A DNA stretch of 64,000 nt from an uncultured Paracoccaceae bacterium (GTDB lineage: Bacteria > Pseudomonadota > Alphaproteobacteria > Rhodobacterales > Rhodobacteraceae). Under the pieces are notes generated by a model. The model made no database searches, was not told the origin of the DNA, and saw only the letters and a program-made list of their open reading frames with translations. The position numbers and the translations under genes are program-made. This document shows, one piece after another, positions 1-10,612 of this stretch (position 1 is its first letter; every line of letters begins with the position of its first letter). The DNA lies in contig CANMKB010000001.1 of the NCBI GenBank assembly GCA_947498415.1, positions 1 to 64,000 of the forward strand. Direction: 5' to 3'.

Positions 1-282
1 CGGTGAAGGGGGTTCTAAGGTTAAACCAAATAACCCGCAACCCCTATCTGCACCTTTTTTAAAGAAAATGTGAAAAACTCACTTTTCCAGTTAAAAACGT
101 CAAATATTGCCCAAAATTAATACCGTTGGCGCATCAAATGACTTCAGAAATGGGCCCCCAACATGGCCCACCTACAAACGACACTGGGATTCTGATCCAG
201 ACTCACCCGATTTAGGCGCGGACTCAGGCAGGAATCGCATTCGCAGATGACCCGACTTCGGGGAATCGACCTACCGGGAATC

Positions 283-310
283 AAAAAGAGCGCCATTCGG
301 CGCTCTTTTT
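283..310. terminator. bidirectional rho-independent terminator
   Basis: AAAAAGAGCGCC-ATTC-GGCGCTCTTTTT perfect stem with A/T tracts, directly downstream of the minus-strand phosphomutase gene. Confidence 0.85.
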
Positions 311-330
311 GATTTCAAATGTGAATCGCT

Positions 331-1734
331 TCAGCCGTTCAGCGTTGCAGACAACTGAGACAGATATTTCGCCACAAGCTCTTGAGCACGCGAGGCTGTC
401 GCGGCCTCTGCGTAACACCGGCATTCCGGCGCATTACCGGAAGGGCGCAGATGAAGAGTCTCACCATTTTCAAAAGTCACCCGCAGGCCATCTGTCGTAT
501 CTAGGCTTATCTCCTGCCCCATCGCCTCAAAAAACGTGTCGCGTTGATCTTTGTGGTTGACCAAAGACGAGATGAAGCCGCCTGATACATCGGCCTCGAT
601 CCCGACCAAACGATCAGCCGCAGTAAAGACATTGGGTAAAGTCGCTACGAGCTCTGAAAGAGTTCCCCCCTGCTCTTTCATCATTACTAATGGTGCAAGC
701 ATCGGAAGAACACAGTCTCGAGTCAGCAAGGGAGCCATCGTTTCATTTCCGAAACGCGCCTCAAAACCCAAGAGGAACCCGCCGTTGGCCTCATATCCGA
801 TTACTTCAGCCTCTGCATCATCAGAGAGCGTCTGTTCGATCGCGGCAACTACATAAGGGGAGCCGATCTTTGTCAGGCTGATCTTAGTAAAGTCGCTCAT
901 CTGTGTGATCATCGTATTGGACGAAACCGGCGTGCACAGATGCTTTGCGCCAAGCCGTTTGGCCGTCAACGCACCCAGCACATCGCCGGGAACCAAAGTA
1001 CCAGTGTGATCTGTCACCATAGGTCGATCTGCGTCACCATCGGTTGAAACCAAAGCATCGAGCTGATGATCGCGGCACCAGCGTGCAAACTTCTCACGGG
1101 CTGCCGGATCGACTGCTTCTGTATCGACAGGCACAAAAGTCTCTGTGCGTTCCAACGGCACTACCGTGGCGCCCAGCTGGCTAAAGATTTCGGCCAAGAT
1201 ATCCCGGGCCACAGAACTATGCTGGTAAAGCCCAACAGTCAGATCGGCCAGTGCACTTTGAGAAAAGACCGAAACGTATCTTGCCACAAAGGCTTTAGTG
1301 GCCTGTGCATGGCCATCGACCACACCGCCAGGCGTTGCCGCGACATCGAAACTGGCATCAAGATATGCATTAATCTGCGCTTCGTCGCGCTTGGATATCT
1401 CACCCGCAATGGTGTAAAATTTAATGCCATTGCGGTCTGCAGGAATGTGGCTTCCGGTGATCATGATCGCGCCGGCATTGGCTTGCCCGGCCGAGAAGGC
1501 CAAGGCTGGGGTCGGCAGTACGCCACAAGACACCACATTCTGCCCCATCGCGGTCAGACCATTGATCACCCAGTCTGCGATCAGAGGAGATGACTCTCTG
1601 AGATCCCAACCGACATATACAGTGCCGTTTGTATCGCAGGTCTGAACAAAGGAACTCACATATTGAGTGACGATGTCCTGGGTCAATTCGGTCACCAGAC
1701 CTCTTACACCGCTCGTGCCAAACTTGGGGGCCAT
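331..1734 (-). CDS. phosphomannomutase/phosphoglucomutase family protein
   Basis: N-terminal FGTSGVRGLV, TGSHIPADRNGIKF active-site-like motif, DGDADRP metal-binding motif, C-terminal RPSGNAPECR. Start placed at the internal Met (MAPKFGTSG) rather than the ORF-track start at 1836. Confidence 0.85.
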   Translation of the reverse strand: MAPKFGTSGVRGLVTELTQDIVTQYVSSFVQTCDTNGTVYVGWDLRESSPLIADWVINGLTAMGQNVVSCGVLPTPALAFSAGQANAGAIMITGSHIPADRNGIKFYTIAGEISKRDEAQINAYLDASFDVAATPGGVVDGHAQATKAFVARYVSVFSQSALADLTVGLYQHSSVARDILAEIFSQLGATVVPLERTETFVPVDTEAVDPAAREKFARWCRDHQLDALVSTDGDADRPMVTDHTGTLVPGDVLGALTAKRLGAKHLCTPVSSNTMITQMSDFTKISLTKIGSPYVVAAIEQTLSDDAEAEVIGYEANGGFLLGFEARFGNETMAPLLTRDCVLPMLAPLVMMKEQGGTLSELVATLPNVFTAADRLVGIEADVSGGFISSLVNHKDQRDTFFEAMGQEISLDTTDGLRVTFENGETLHLRPSGNAPECRCYAEAATASRAQELVAKYLSQLSATLNG

Positions 1735-1848
1735 TGGAAAATTCCTTAAAATGTATGTTCTGCATTGAAATGCCCACAGATCCGGCCCGTAGGCGCGCCA
1801 TGGCGAGGCTAAAACAACCAAGCGGGCGAGAAGCATTTGTAATGCTGT

Positions 1849-2490
1849 TTAGATATTTTTACGCAGCAAGCCAAATTGATATTCTGGATATTCGCGAACC
1901 TGTTCATACCCCAAATGCGGCAAGATTGAATCCCACACCAATCGCACAGAAGATGCAGCACGCTCATCCGCATCATAGGGTTTCATCAGTTGAGGGTTCT
2001 CAACGTAATAGCGAGAGCCCCCAATCGTCCAATCCATGTCATCTAACAAAATCATGCCACCCGGGCGCAGCAGCATATCTATGAGTGTGACGCCAAATCC
2101 AGTGCTGTCCCAAGTATGGCCGCCATCAAAAAAGCAGAAATCAAACTGCGGGCGTGGGTTGGCATTGATAAGCCTTTGGAGTTCCCATGTATAAGACCGC
2201 TTTGCAAAAAAGGGTGTCACCCGATGTGACAGCCCAGCGCGGGACAACACGTCGTCAATGTTGGGGTCCTTTTTTCGCGCGGTCAGCAAATCAAAAGTCG
2301 AAAGGTGCCCCCTATCCTGATCCTCCAATATGGCAGCGATATAGGCACTGCTTTTGCCATGATAAAAGCCGACTTCAATCACATCGCCAAAATTGTTGTC
2401 TTGAATAATACTTTGCACCACATCCGCACGGGCACGGTTCATATATGGTAGGTCAGAGAACAATTCATCTATGCGATCTAAGTGCGACAT
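1849..2490 (-). CDS. class I SAM-dependent methyltransferase-like protein
   Basis: 213-aa ORF with VIEVGFYHGKSSAYIA SAM-binding-like motif and FCFFDGGHTWDSTG / ILLDDMDW motifs. Confidence 0.65.
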   Translation of the reverse strand: MSHLDRIDELFSDLPYMNRARADVVQSIIQDNNFGDVIEVGFYHGKSSAYIAAILEDQDRGHLSTFDLLTARKKDPNIDDVLSRAGLSHRVTPFFAKRSYTWELQRLINANPRPQFDFCFFDGGHTWDSTGFGVTLIDMLLRPGGMILLDDMDWTIGGSRYYVENPQLMKPYDADERAASSVRLVWDSILPHLGYEQVREYPEYQFGLLRKNI

Positions 2491-2500
2491 CTCGAGCCTC

Positions 2501-3913
2501 TCACTTCTGTTCTGTTAAGCATTTAAGTCCTTCTACCCCCTCGCCCACGACTTCAACCAGTTGATTGTGAAACGAAACGACAGGCGTACTCTTTGGAATA
2601 TCGGACAAAAGAATGGCCAATTGGTGGTGCTGTTTTGAGCTACGCCCGTGAACAACAACCAACCCGATGCCATCTGCATCGATCATTTCATCAATCGAAG
2701 GCAAAACGCGCATGCGCATATCTAAAGTCTCATCGGGCTCCAGATCTTCAGCGTTATTCGCGGCGATGCCGGTAACGCTTAGCGCACCTAAAGTCAGAAA
2801 GGCCGCGCCGGCTAAGTCCGTCAGTGGCCCAACTTCCAAAACGTTTTGCGAGTGAATGAGACTGGATATACGCTCAAGCCACTCTAGGTCACCTTGGCTT
2901 TGGGCTTGCAGGATAAGCTGCAAAGGCACAGTTTTACCTGCAATGTCGTGCTGCATGAGATGCGCCCAATAGTGGCGCAACGCCCACGTCATGCTTTGAC
3001 TTGCTGGGGCCCATAGTTCAGCGGGATTTGCGCCCGAATGATGGAACGCCAGTAGCTCGGCAAAGGCAGCAAACTCAGTCTCTTTGGAGCGGCGCGGCTG
3101 AATGTGGGGTTCGATGGCATCCCAACATTCTTGATAGCTTCTTTGATGTGGCTGCTCGGCAAGAGCCTGACAGGCGGCATCCCAATTTCCTTGGGTGACC
3201 AGCGCTGCAAGCCGCGCCATGCGCAACAACACACGCGGCTCACTTGCTGTTGACATAAGAGGCGCCATAGGGATGTCCAACACATCCTCCATAAGCTGTG
3301 CAGAACAGGTGCTAAGCTTTGGGCCAGGCTTTAAGACAGCAATATTGCACCATCTGGGTTGTTCTGTCGGGACCACCTCTAACATGTCAGCCGAAATCAT
3401 AGCATCCAGCATACTCATCATATCTAAATGCGCCGGATTTAATCCGTGTTTTATAAGGATAAGGCCACTGCCATCTACATCAAGTGCGACTATACTCAGA
3501 CAAGTTAGCAGATCTTCAGCGGTACGCGGCGCGTCTATGAGGCAAAAGTCGATCTTACCGTGCTGCCAGTCAAAAAACTCGATTTCACCTTCATGAATAG
3601 TGGCCGAAACAGCATGGCGTTCCATGATCCCTTCAAACACGGGGCGGCTGGATGCCCCGACAGGCAAAACATTGGGATGGCGATCTGAATTCAATTCTGA
3701 CCATTCAAACCGATCCACAACATGAAGATCACCATGCTGAGCAAGGATCGTGCTCACCCCACCCAACCAAGGGCCAATTTCTAGTATTGTTGCAGGTTCA
3801 GGCAGGTTCACCAGCATCGATTTGATCAATGTGATGTCGGTTTCCCCCATCATACGCGGCAATTCCGGAAGGTTTTCCAAGGAAAGCTTGCCAACTCTAG
3901 GATGGGTCTGCAT
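2501..3913 (-). CDS. hypothetical protein with methyltransferase-like N-terminal domain
   Basis: 470-aa ORF; ATILEIGPWLGGVSTILAQHGDLHVVDRFEW resembles a SAM-binding Rossmann start, with FCLIDAPRTAED downstream. Confidence 0.5.
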   Translation of the reverse strand: MQTHPRVGKLSLENLPELPRMMGETDITLIKSMLVNLPEPATILEIGPWLGGVSTILAQHGDLHVVDRFEWSELNSDRHPNVLPVGASSRPVFEGIMERHAVSATIHEGEIEFFDWQHGKIDFCLIDAPRTAEDLLTCLSIVALDVDGSGLILIKHGLNPAHLDMMSMLDAMISADMLEVVPTEQPRWCNIAVLKPGPKLSTCSAQLMEDVLDIPMAPLMSTASEPRVLLRMARLAALVTQGNWDAACQALAEQPHQRSYQECWDAIEPHIQPRRSKETEFAAFAELLAFHHSGANPAELWAPASQSMTWALRHYWAHLMQHDIAGKTVPLQLILQAQSQGDLEWLERISSLIHSQNVLEVGPLTDLAGAAFLTLGALSVTGIAANNAEDLEPDETLDMRMRVLPSIDEMIDADGIGLVVVHGRSSKQHHQLAILLSDIPKSTPVVSFHNQLVEVVGEGVEGLKCLTEQK

Positions 3914-3946
3914 ACTGATTTTACCTTTCTGTTGATCGGAAAATCT

Positions 3947-6277
3947 ATGGATCAGGGTAGTTTACTGGATCATTTCGCGCAAGTTCGCCGCCAAGTAATT
4001 ACTCTTTGCTCTGCCAAACGTTTCTCTGCCGCTCAAATGTTACTGGTTGGTTCTGGCCTTTCTGTGGCTGATGCACCCGGTTTGTGGGAACACATCGCAA
4101 GGCGTGCGGCGCAGGCGGGGCATGATCCAATTGCGCATGAGGTTCGAAAAACAATTTGGCAAGCAGGCGGAAACAGCGCCGCGCTAAGCCTTCAAGAAGC
4201 GGCGTACTTTTTGAATAACAAAGATCATGAAAACTGCATCTTTGTTATCGAGGGCCAATTTGGTCCAACACCTAACAACATCGAGGCACATGAATTCCTG
4301 ACACGTGCCTATTTAATGCAGGCGCAATCAGCGCGCAGCGCACGGCAAATTCGCACGAAAAAAGACATCGCGCATCGGCTTACCAAAGGCCTAACACCTC
4401 GGTCCCCGGCGCATGCCATGGCCGCCATCGATCTGTTGCGCTTTTGTGGATCATTCGAACGGGCAATCGCTTTGAACGAAATGGCTCAAAGGCTGTTTCC
4501 ACAGGATGTGCGCTTTTTGATGCGTAACACCAGAATGCTAGAACAAAAAGGGCAGTTCAGCGCCGCTATCCCAATTTGGCAAAGCATTGCTGAAACCTCT
4601 GATCGCTACCGTATTGAGGCGTTGCTGCGACTTCACCGGCTGCAAGAACGGTTGGAGTTGATCAAAGACGCAGACGAAACAGCAGCGCATCTTCTGACGC
4701 TAAACCTCCCGATAGAAAACCGCCTGATTTTGGCCCTGCATTTGGGGCTTCCCCATCTGGTGCAATCAGTGGCCCGTCTTATCGCGCAGGGTGGCCCAAA
4801 GGATGCACCGATCACGTTTGAGCAAGGGCAAAAGATCGGCGAAGCGCTATTAGATCATGGTGAAATTGGCCTGTTGGTATGGCTCAGACGGCAACGCTTG
4901 CCTTTAAGCGATCAGGTAAAAGTAATCTTAGATCAATGCGCCTTTGGAGAGCCAACCGGCCCTGCAATGCCTGACAGCTTTGACGTCGCCGCAAAAATTC
5001 TAAGCCCCGATTTTATGCTGCCTCTTGAAGGATTTGCATCACGGCCTCCCAAGCCTCCGGGATGGCCAGGCTCACGCAAAACGCCCGGCCGCATCCTATT
5101 GGTGAATGCTTCTTTAAAGGCGGGTGGCGCAGAACGACAATTTGTTTCCTTGATCAAATCAATGATAGATCAAGGCGTTCCTAAAGACACAATAGACGTC
5201 GCCTTTTTCTCGCTAGAAACAGATCGCGACATGGACCGTTTTCTACCCGATTTGGCGGATACTGGCGTTACAATTCATGACTTAAGCCAGCGTATCGTGC
5301 ACAATCCTGCGCTGCCAAAGGATGTAGAACGTGTGTTAAGCGCCCTCCCCATCGAAATGCGAAATGATCTACGCCCTCTTTGGCATTTGATTTCAGAAGT
5401 GAGACCAAATGTTCTGCACGGGTGGCAAGACCGGGCTGCTATTTCCTGCGGGCTGGCTGGTTACTTAACAGACACCGAGCGCGTTGTATTAAGTACGCGA
5501 AATATGTCGCCCGCGACGCGACGGGATAAAAAGCTCAGAAAAGCAAAGGCCTTGTTCGCCGATTTCGCAAAACGAGAAAACTACACGCTTACTGCGAATT
5601 CAGAATTGGGCGCCCAGGATTACATCAAATGGCTTTCGCTTGAAAAAGATCTTGTTAAGCCTTTGCGAAACATTGTGGACGTCCGCCAGTTCGAGACTGT
5701 ACTACGCGGTCGAAAACCAAAAGATATCGATACCCCGATCACCATTGGGGGCGTATTCCGTCTGGCGCTCAACAAACGCCCTTTGCTTTGGTTAAATACC
5801 GTCTCAGCCTTGCGCGAATTGCTCGACAGGCCCATCAAACCCGTAATCTTTGGGGATGGTCCAATGCGTGAGGCGATTCTTACAGAAGCAAAGGCATTGG
5901 GATGCGATGACCTTGAAATCATCTCTTCCGAAAGCGCGCCCACAAAAATCTATTCGCAAATCGATGCGCTGTTGTTGATGTCGCGTGTCGAGGGCTTGCC
6001 CAATGTGATGCTCGAGGCGCAAGCCGCAGGGCTTCCCGTTGCAGCCTGCGAAGTTGGCGGGGTGCGTGAGGCCGCGCAGAAACGAGGCGATGCGCGAGCA
6101 TTGCTGTTGCCTGCACAAATCGAGGCCAAAGAGGCCGCAGAAAAGATTGCAAACTGGCTGCCCACAGCACTTTCGGCAAAACCGGATGCGCGTGTTGGGT
6201 TCGTCCGCACACACTTCGGACCCAAAGCGACCATTGACCCGGTGCTAGAAATTTACTGCGGGCGGGATAAGGGATGA
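3947..6277 (+). CDS. glycosyltransferase (GT4-like C-terminal domain, TPR-like N-terminal region)
   Basis: LLVNASLKAGGAERQFVSL (GT-B N-terminal motif) and SRVEGLPNVMLEAQAAGLPVAACEVGGVREA (GT4 donor-binding motif). Start at MDQGSL preferred; ORF track starts at 3902, overlapping the divergent neighbour. Confidence 0.8.
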   Translation: MDQGSLLDHFAQVRRQVITLCSAKRFSAAQMLLVGSGLSVADAPGLWEHIARRAAQAGHDPIAHEVRKTIWQAGGNSAALSLQEAAYFLNNKDHENCIFVIEGQFGPTPNNIEAHEFLTRAYLMQAQSARSARQIRTKKDIAHRLTKGLTPRSPAHAMAAIDLLRFCGSFERAIALNEMAQRLFPQDVRFLMRNTRMLEQKGQFSAAIPIWQSIAETSDRYRIEALLRLHRLQERLELIKDADETAAHLLTLNLPIENRLILALHLGLPHLVQSVARLIAQGGPKDAPITFEQGQKIGEALLDHGEIGLLVWLRRQRLPLSDQVKVILDQCAFGEPTGPAMPDSFDVAAKILSPDFMLPLEGFASRPPKPPGWPGSRKTPGRILLVNASLKAGGAERQFVSLIKSMIDQGVPKDTIDVAFFSLETDRDMDRFLPDLADTGVTIHDLSQRIVHNPALPKDVERVLSALPIEMRNDLRPLWHLISEVRPNVLHGWQDRAAISCGLAGYLTDTERVVLSTRNMSPATRRDKKLRKAKALFADFAKRENYTLTANSELGAQDYIKWLSLEKDLVKPLRNIVDVRQFETVLRGRKPKDIDTPITIGGVFRLALNKRPLLWLNTVSALRELLDRPIKPVIFGDGPMREAILTEAKALGCDDLEIISSESAPTKIYSQIDALLLMSRVEGLPNVMLEAQAAGLPVAACEVGGVREAAQKRGDARALLLPAQIEAKEAAEKIANWLPTALSAKPDARVGFVRTHFGPKATIDPVLEIYCGRDKG

Positions 6278-6283
6278 ATGTGA

Positions 6284-8056
6284 ATGCTTAAAACGTCCGC
6301 CTCGACCCGCCGTATTGGTATAGTCGGCAACCCACATGATCCGATGGGGCAATTGCTGGAAGATCAGCCGCATCGTGCAGATGATGTGTTTTTTCCTTTA
6401 GTTGATCCAGCTGATGCAGACAATTCTCTCGATGAAATTGTGGTGCTTTCTCAGGCCGATGCCCTCGGGCATTTTCCAGCCCTCTTGGCCAGCAGCACCC
6501 CGATTACGATTATATTGCGCCGACATTCGATTGGGCAAAACAGCCCCGACTGGCAGCAAAGCTACAAGCTTCTATTAGCGGGATTGAACGAAGCGCAGCC
6601 CCCGCATATTGCCCTTTGTGCGTTAACAGACGAAGCCGTGCACAGCTTTGTAAAAGTCGCTGATCACAACATTTCCCAACTCCCTCCATTGGTCCCGACC
6701 CGTCAGGTGGAAACGACATTCCCCATAGATCGAAGCGCTTCGGAGACCACGTTCTTCTTGGTGAACTCAGATGGATCACGAGAGGCACGACGCGCAGAAC
6801 ACGCCGCATTCAATTGGGTAAAGTTACGACGATTGGCCAATCTGCGTGCGGTGGATCGCGATGATCAAGATCTTTGCGACCTCGTAGAGCTTGCAAATGA
6901 AACGCGCACTTCTTCGACACAATCACCTACCTCTAAGCCGCTGAAAATGCTGGCCGTTGTCCCCAACGGTGTGGGGCTTGGTCATATTACGCGGATGATG
7001 GCACTGGCCAAGGCGCTTCAGGCGAATGGTGAAACGGAAGTAATCTTCTGGTGTTTCTCGCGCGCTGCGGAAATTCTGCAAGCGGCAGGATACCAGATCA
7101 TATTGCGCCAAACCGCGGCACACCTTGGGGCGCATCCGCCAGATTGGAGAGCCTTGGAAACCCAAGAATTTGCGCTGGCCATCCAAACACTCAAACCAGA
7201 TCTTGTGTCATATGATGGCGCTATGATTGATCCCTTTGTGTTCAACGCGCTGAAAATGCCCGGATGCGGACGCACGGCGTTTTTATGGGTGCGCCGCGGG
7301 ATGCTTCGGCCAGATTCAGACCCCTTATTCATGGAAAATGAGCAATTCGCCGATCTTATATTGGAACCGGGTGATTTAGCCGTCGAAGTCGATAAAGGCC
7401 CAACGCGCACCCGCCAAGCGGACAAGCGTGGGTTTTCGCAACACTTCACATCTGCCCCCGTCTCTCTTGCCATAACCCTTCCGTCCTACACTCGTCGTGA
7501 GGCTAAGGCACAGATGAATCTCGGCTGGGGCAAGCATTGCATTGTATCTCTCGGTGGGGCTTTTGGCGATTGGGACAGGCTTGAAGCGTTATTGATCAAA
7601 CATGCTCATGCCAATGGCGTTAAGCTTATCTGGGCACAGTCTCCATTGGCCGCGCCACCGCGGTCTTCCGAGCTTCTTGTGAGGCGTCTTTTCCCACTCA
7701 GCCGCTATCTGCCCGGCATTGATGGCGTCGTCACCGCGACCGGCTACAATAGCTTTCATGAGTTGATGCTGACCTATGACAAACCCGTTCTATTTGCGCC
7801 CACAAACCATGTGCGGATGGATGATCAAGCCTCGCGTGCGCGCTATGCCGCTGCGCAGGGCTGGGCCTCGGTCGCTTTTTCTGATCGCCCCGAAGACATG
7901 GATCAGCAAATCGCAACGTTCATGAAGCAGGTCAAATCCGGTACATCCGTTTCAAACCGACCAAAGCAATCTCTGGATCAAAGAGATTTCTACAAACGTA
8001 TACAAAGTGTTGCCTCACGCTATCACGCCTCGACATTGGTGGGGGCAGCAGAATGA
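6284..8056 (+). CDS. glycosyltransferase-like protein (GT-B, MurG/GT28-like)
   Basis: VVPNGVGLGHITRMMALAKALQ and TATGYNSFHELMLTYDKPVLFAPTNHVRMDDQASRA motifs. Confidence 0.7.
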   Translation: MLKTSASTRRIGIVGNPHDPMGQLLEDQPHRADDVFFPLVDPADADNSLDEIVVLSQADALGHFPALLASSTPITIILRRHSIGQNSPDWQQSYKLLLAGLNEAQPPHIALCALTDEAVHSFVKVADHNISQLPPLVPTRQVETTFPIDRSASETTFFLVNSDGSREARRAEHAAFNWVKLRRLANLRAVDRDDQDLCDLVELANETRTSSTQSPTSKPLKMLAVVPNGVGLGHITRMMALAKALQANGETEVIFWCFSRAAEILQAAGYQIILRQTAAHLGAHPPDWRALETQEFALAIQTLKPDLVSYDGAMIDPFVFNALKMPGCGRTAFLWVRRGMLRPDSDPLFMENEQFADLILEPGDLAVEVDKGPTRTRQADKRGFSQHFTSAPVSLAITLPSYTRREAKAQMNLGWGKHCIVSLGGAFGDWDRLEALLIKHAHANGVKLIWAQSPLAAPPRSSELLVRRLFPLSRYLPGIDGVVTATGYNSFHELMLTYDKPVLFAPTNHVRMDDQASRARYAAAQGWASVAFSDRPEDMDQQIATFMKQVKSGTSVSNRPKQSLDQRDFYKRIQSVASRYHASTLVGAAE

Positions 8057-8625
8057 GTTCGTCTTTTAGTCCCCCATCTTTGGTACGTCGCCTGACCCGT
8101 GAGAACAAAACCATGGGGCCGCGGCTTGCCCAGCTAGAGTTTCAGAACCTGTCCAAAGAGCTTGAAAGCACCAACCTCTTTGAGCTTCAGATCGACTTTC
8201 CAGAGGTGCAGACGCCACCCGCGATTACATTGCCAACAATCACAAGCTTCCCCTCGGCCCAGCGCCTAACCCCGTTGTCGGTGACTTTGGGGCGTACAGC
8301 TTGGGCAACAGACCCAGAGGCACTTCCGATTGTGGGGATTTGGGTGCCAGATAGGGACCATGCCGAACTTCGCACCGCCTTGCTCGCTTTGCTCAGAAAG
8401 CACTACATCGAACCGTTTGCACGATATGTATTCCTATGCGAAGCGATGCGACCGATCCCCTTTTTAGGACGGTATGAGTTCACCTACGAATACGTCGGAC
8501 AGCAAGATCCGATCCAAGTCGCACAACGTATGCGACTGAGATATGGGATGATTCAACTGCGCGATTTGTTGAGCGGGGCCGCCATTTGGAAGGGTATAAG
8601 CAATCCTTTGCCCTCAACTGGCTGA
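8053..8625 (+). CDS. hypothetical protein
   Basis: 190-aa ORF with a 4-bp overlap (ATGA) with the preceding glycosyltransferase, suggesting translational coupling. Confidence 0.65.
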   Translation: MSSSFSPPSLVRRLTRENKTMGPRLAQLEFQNLSKELESTNLFELQIDFPEVQTPPAITLPTITSFPSAQRLTPLSVTLGRTAWATDPEALPIVGIWVPDRDHAELRTALLALLRKHYIEPFARYVFLCEAMRPIPFLGRYEFTYEYVGQQDPIQVAQRMRLRYGMIQLRDLLSGAAIWKGISNPLPSTG

Positions 8626-8765
8626 ATCTTGCTTGCCACAATTATGTAAAATATTCTTCGTGACCTCGGCATAAAGCTTCCCTAAACCCTCGGCAGGTCT
8701 CATTCTGAAGGTGCCAACATAGGCATCCAAGAATAAGCCAAGATAAATGGATTGAGGACGACAGT

Positions 8766-9062
8766 ATGAAAAAGGCACTTGTAGGCGCACTTATTGTGTC
8801 CGCCGCAATAGCGACAGGTAACTCCGCGATCGCCGCGACCTGTGCAGATCGCGATCATGTGACGGCGCAACTCGCAGAGCGCTTTGGAGAGGCCCCTGTG
8901 GCCAATCAAATCAGCCATAGCAACCGAATCCTTGAGGTCTTTGCCTCACCCGGTGCTAAAACTTGGTCGATTGTGGTGACCCTTCCTGAACGCAATTTGT
9001 CTTGCCTTGCGGCAACAGGTAAAGGCCAAGCTCCACTCAACCGGACGCTCGGCTCTTTGTAA
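8766..9062 (+). CDS. small secreted hypothetical protein
   Basis: 98-aa ORF with signal peptide-like N-terminus MKKALVGALIVSAAIATGNSAIAA; upstream GAGGACGAC. Confidence 0.65.
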   Translation: MKKALVGALIVSAAIATGNSAIAATCADRDHVTAQLAERFGEAPVANQISHSNRILEVFASPGAKTWSIVVTLPERNLSCLAATGKGQAPLNRTLGSL

Positions 9063-9085
9063 ATCTAAGGCCAAAACCTGACCAA

Positions 9086-9113
9086 ACTGCGCCCAATATC
9101 ACTTTGGGCGCAG
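9086..9113. terminator. hairpin terminator
   Basis: ACTGCGCCCAA ... TTGGGCGCAGT inverted repeat between convergent genes. Confidence 0.6.
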
Positions 9114-9130
9114 TGGTATTCTTTATGGGA

Positions 9131-9607
9131 TTAATCGCTGCCGCCTCCGCCATCACAATCACCACCGCCGCCACCCCAGGCGTTCCACAGCCACCAATCC
9201 AGATTTGAACCGGTTTTAGGGATTTCGATCCCCATAGATGTGCGCAGCGCAAAGTACTGGGCCATATGCTCAGAGTTGCCGCGGGCGATAAATGTTTCCA
9301 ACCACCGAGCGTCGAGCGATGCCACTTCTTCTGACGACGCAATCGCATAAGACGTTCGTATAGCGAAATCCAAATCCCCTTTCAGGTCAGTCATATCAAG
9401 AATGTCTTCAAGTTCGGGGCGCAAAGGAACCGTACCCAACCCACTATCCAACTCTCCCTTCAGCTGATCCCAATTCGCAGACAGTTGATCAGTTGCATCT
9501 GCCGCAGGCGGCGCAATGACAGCTGATGCACGCGTGACTGCAATTGCACCAATGATCAGCCCTTTAACCACAGTCGAGAATGTACGAAACTTCGATTTTA
9601 TCGGCAT
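9131..9607 (-). CDS. hypothetical protein with Gly-rich C-terminal tail
   Basis: 158-aa ORF, N-terminal hydrophobic segment, C-terminus WWLWNAWGGGGGDCDGGGGSD. Confidence 0.6.
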   Translation of the reverse strand: MPIKSKFRTFSTVVKGLIIGAIAVTRASAVIAPPAADATDQLSANWDQLKGELDSGLGTVPLRPELEDILDMTDLKGDLDFAIRTSYAIASSEEVASLDARWLETFIARGNSEHMAQYFALRTSMGIEIPKTGSNLDWWLWNAWGGGGGDCDGGGGSD

Positions 9608-9610
9608 CGC

Positions 9611-10612
9611 TTATCCCTCCTCTGGTGCAAAGATAATGCCGGCAACAGAGAAATCGTTGCTAGCGTCAAATGGGGCAAAGAAAGTCAAACCATCCAGACG
9701 TTTCGCGTCTGTAAGTTCCGCTCCGACCTCGCCATTCGACATATTGATTGAGTTGCGCTTGCGTTCTGCGATCAAACGCAGATTTTCGAGCGCTTGCTCA
9801 TTGTTGGCAATTTGCTGCACAGCATCAAAGTTGTTCGTGCCTACGGCAAACAAGTTGGTTCCGTGGAACTCTGCCAAGATTGGCGTGAGATCAATTTCTA
9901 CTGTCTCAACACCTTCAAAGATCGAGCGTTTGTCTTTGTCGATTGTGCCAATTGGGTTCTCGAGCAAGAGATCCAATTCGGTTGACGTGCCACTTGGTGC
10001 AAGAACCGTGATGTTTTCATCTTGGATGATCACACGACGGCGCAAGTCCCCGTTCTCTTTAAAGTTCAACGAGACTTCCTGATTGAACTGCGCCCACGGT
10101 AGTCGATCGGTCGCCGCAAAGGTTTGTTTGCGCACTTCCTCATTGTCGATTACGTAGCCAAGTCCCGCAATTTCAGCGTCCACCGGCTCACCCTCAACGC
10201 GATCAGTCAGATACGAGCCATAGCGCCGGTCTTCCGTGTGGAAGAGATCGCTGTACCAGATTTTGCTGACAGTCCGCGGCGCTGCAAAGCGCACCTCAAG
10301 ACGTTCTTCAAAATCGATCTCATCATTTTGTGCACCATCTTGAATGCCGATGCCGTCGATAGGATCCCAATACAGTGTGGCTTGGTTCCAGGTCAGCCCA
10401 TCGTCATCCAACCGTGAGGCACGTAAAGTGATATCCCCCACCGTGCATTCAGTTTGCCCAAGGCACCCCCTGAATATAAGCGCCCGAAAGTCAATTTCTT
10501 GCCGCAACTCTTGATCGATTTGCGACAGGTTCTGACCCAAAACAGCACTTCCCCCTAATACTAGGGGAACTGCAGCAATAGCGGCCAGACAGTTCGTCCA
10601 TTTTGCTAACAT
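9611..10612 (-). CDS. secreted hypothetical protein
   Basis: Signal peptide-like MLAKWTNCLAAIAAVPLVLGGSAVLG; start chosen at the internal Met (ORF track starts at 10663). Confidence 0.65.
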   Translation of the reverse strand: MLAKWTNCLAAIAAVPLVLGGSAVLGQNLSQIDQELRQEIDFRALIFRGCLGQTECTVGDITLRASRLDDDGLTWNQATLYWDPIDGIGIQDGAQNDEIDFEERLEVRFAAPRTVSKIWYSDLFHTEDRRYGSYLTDRVEGEPVDAEIAGLGYVIDNEEVRKQTFAATDRLPWAQFNQEVSLNFKENGDLRRRVIIQDENITVLAPSGTSTELDLLLENPIGTIDKDKRSIFEGVETVEIDLTPILAEFHGTNLFAVGTNNFDAVQQIANNEQALENLRLIAERKRNSINMSNGEVGAELTDAKRLDGLTFFAPFDASNDFSVAGIIFAPEEG

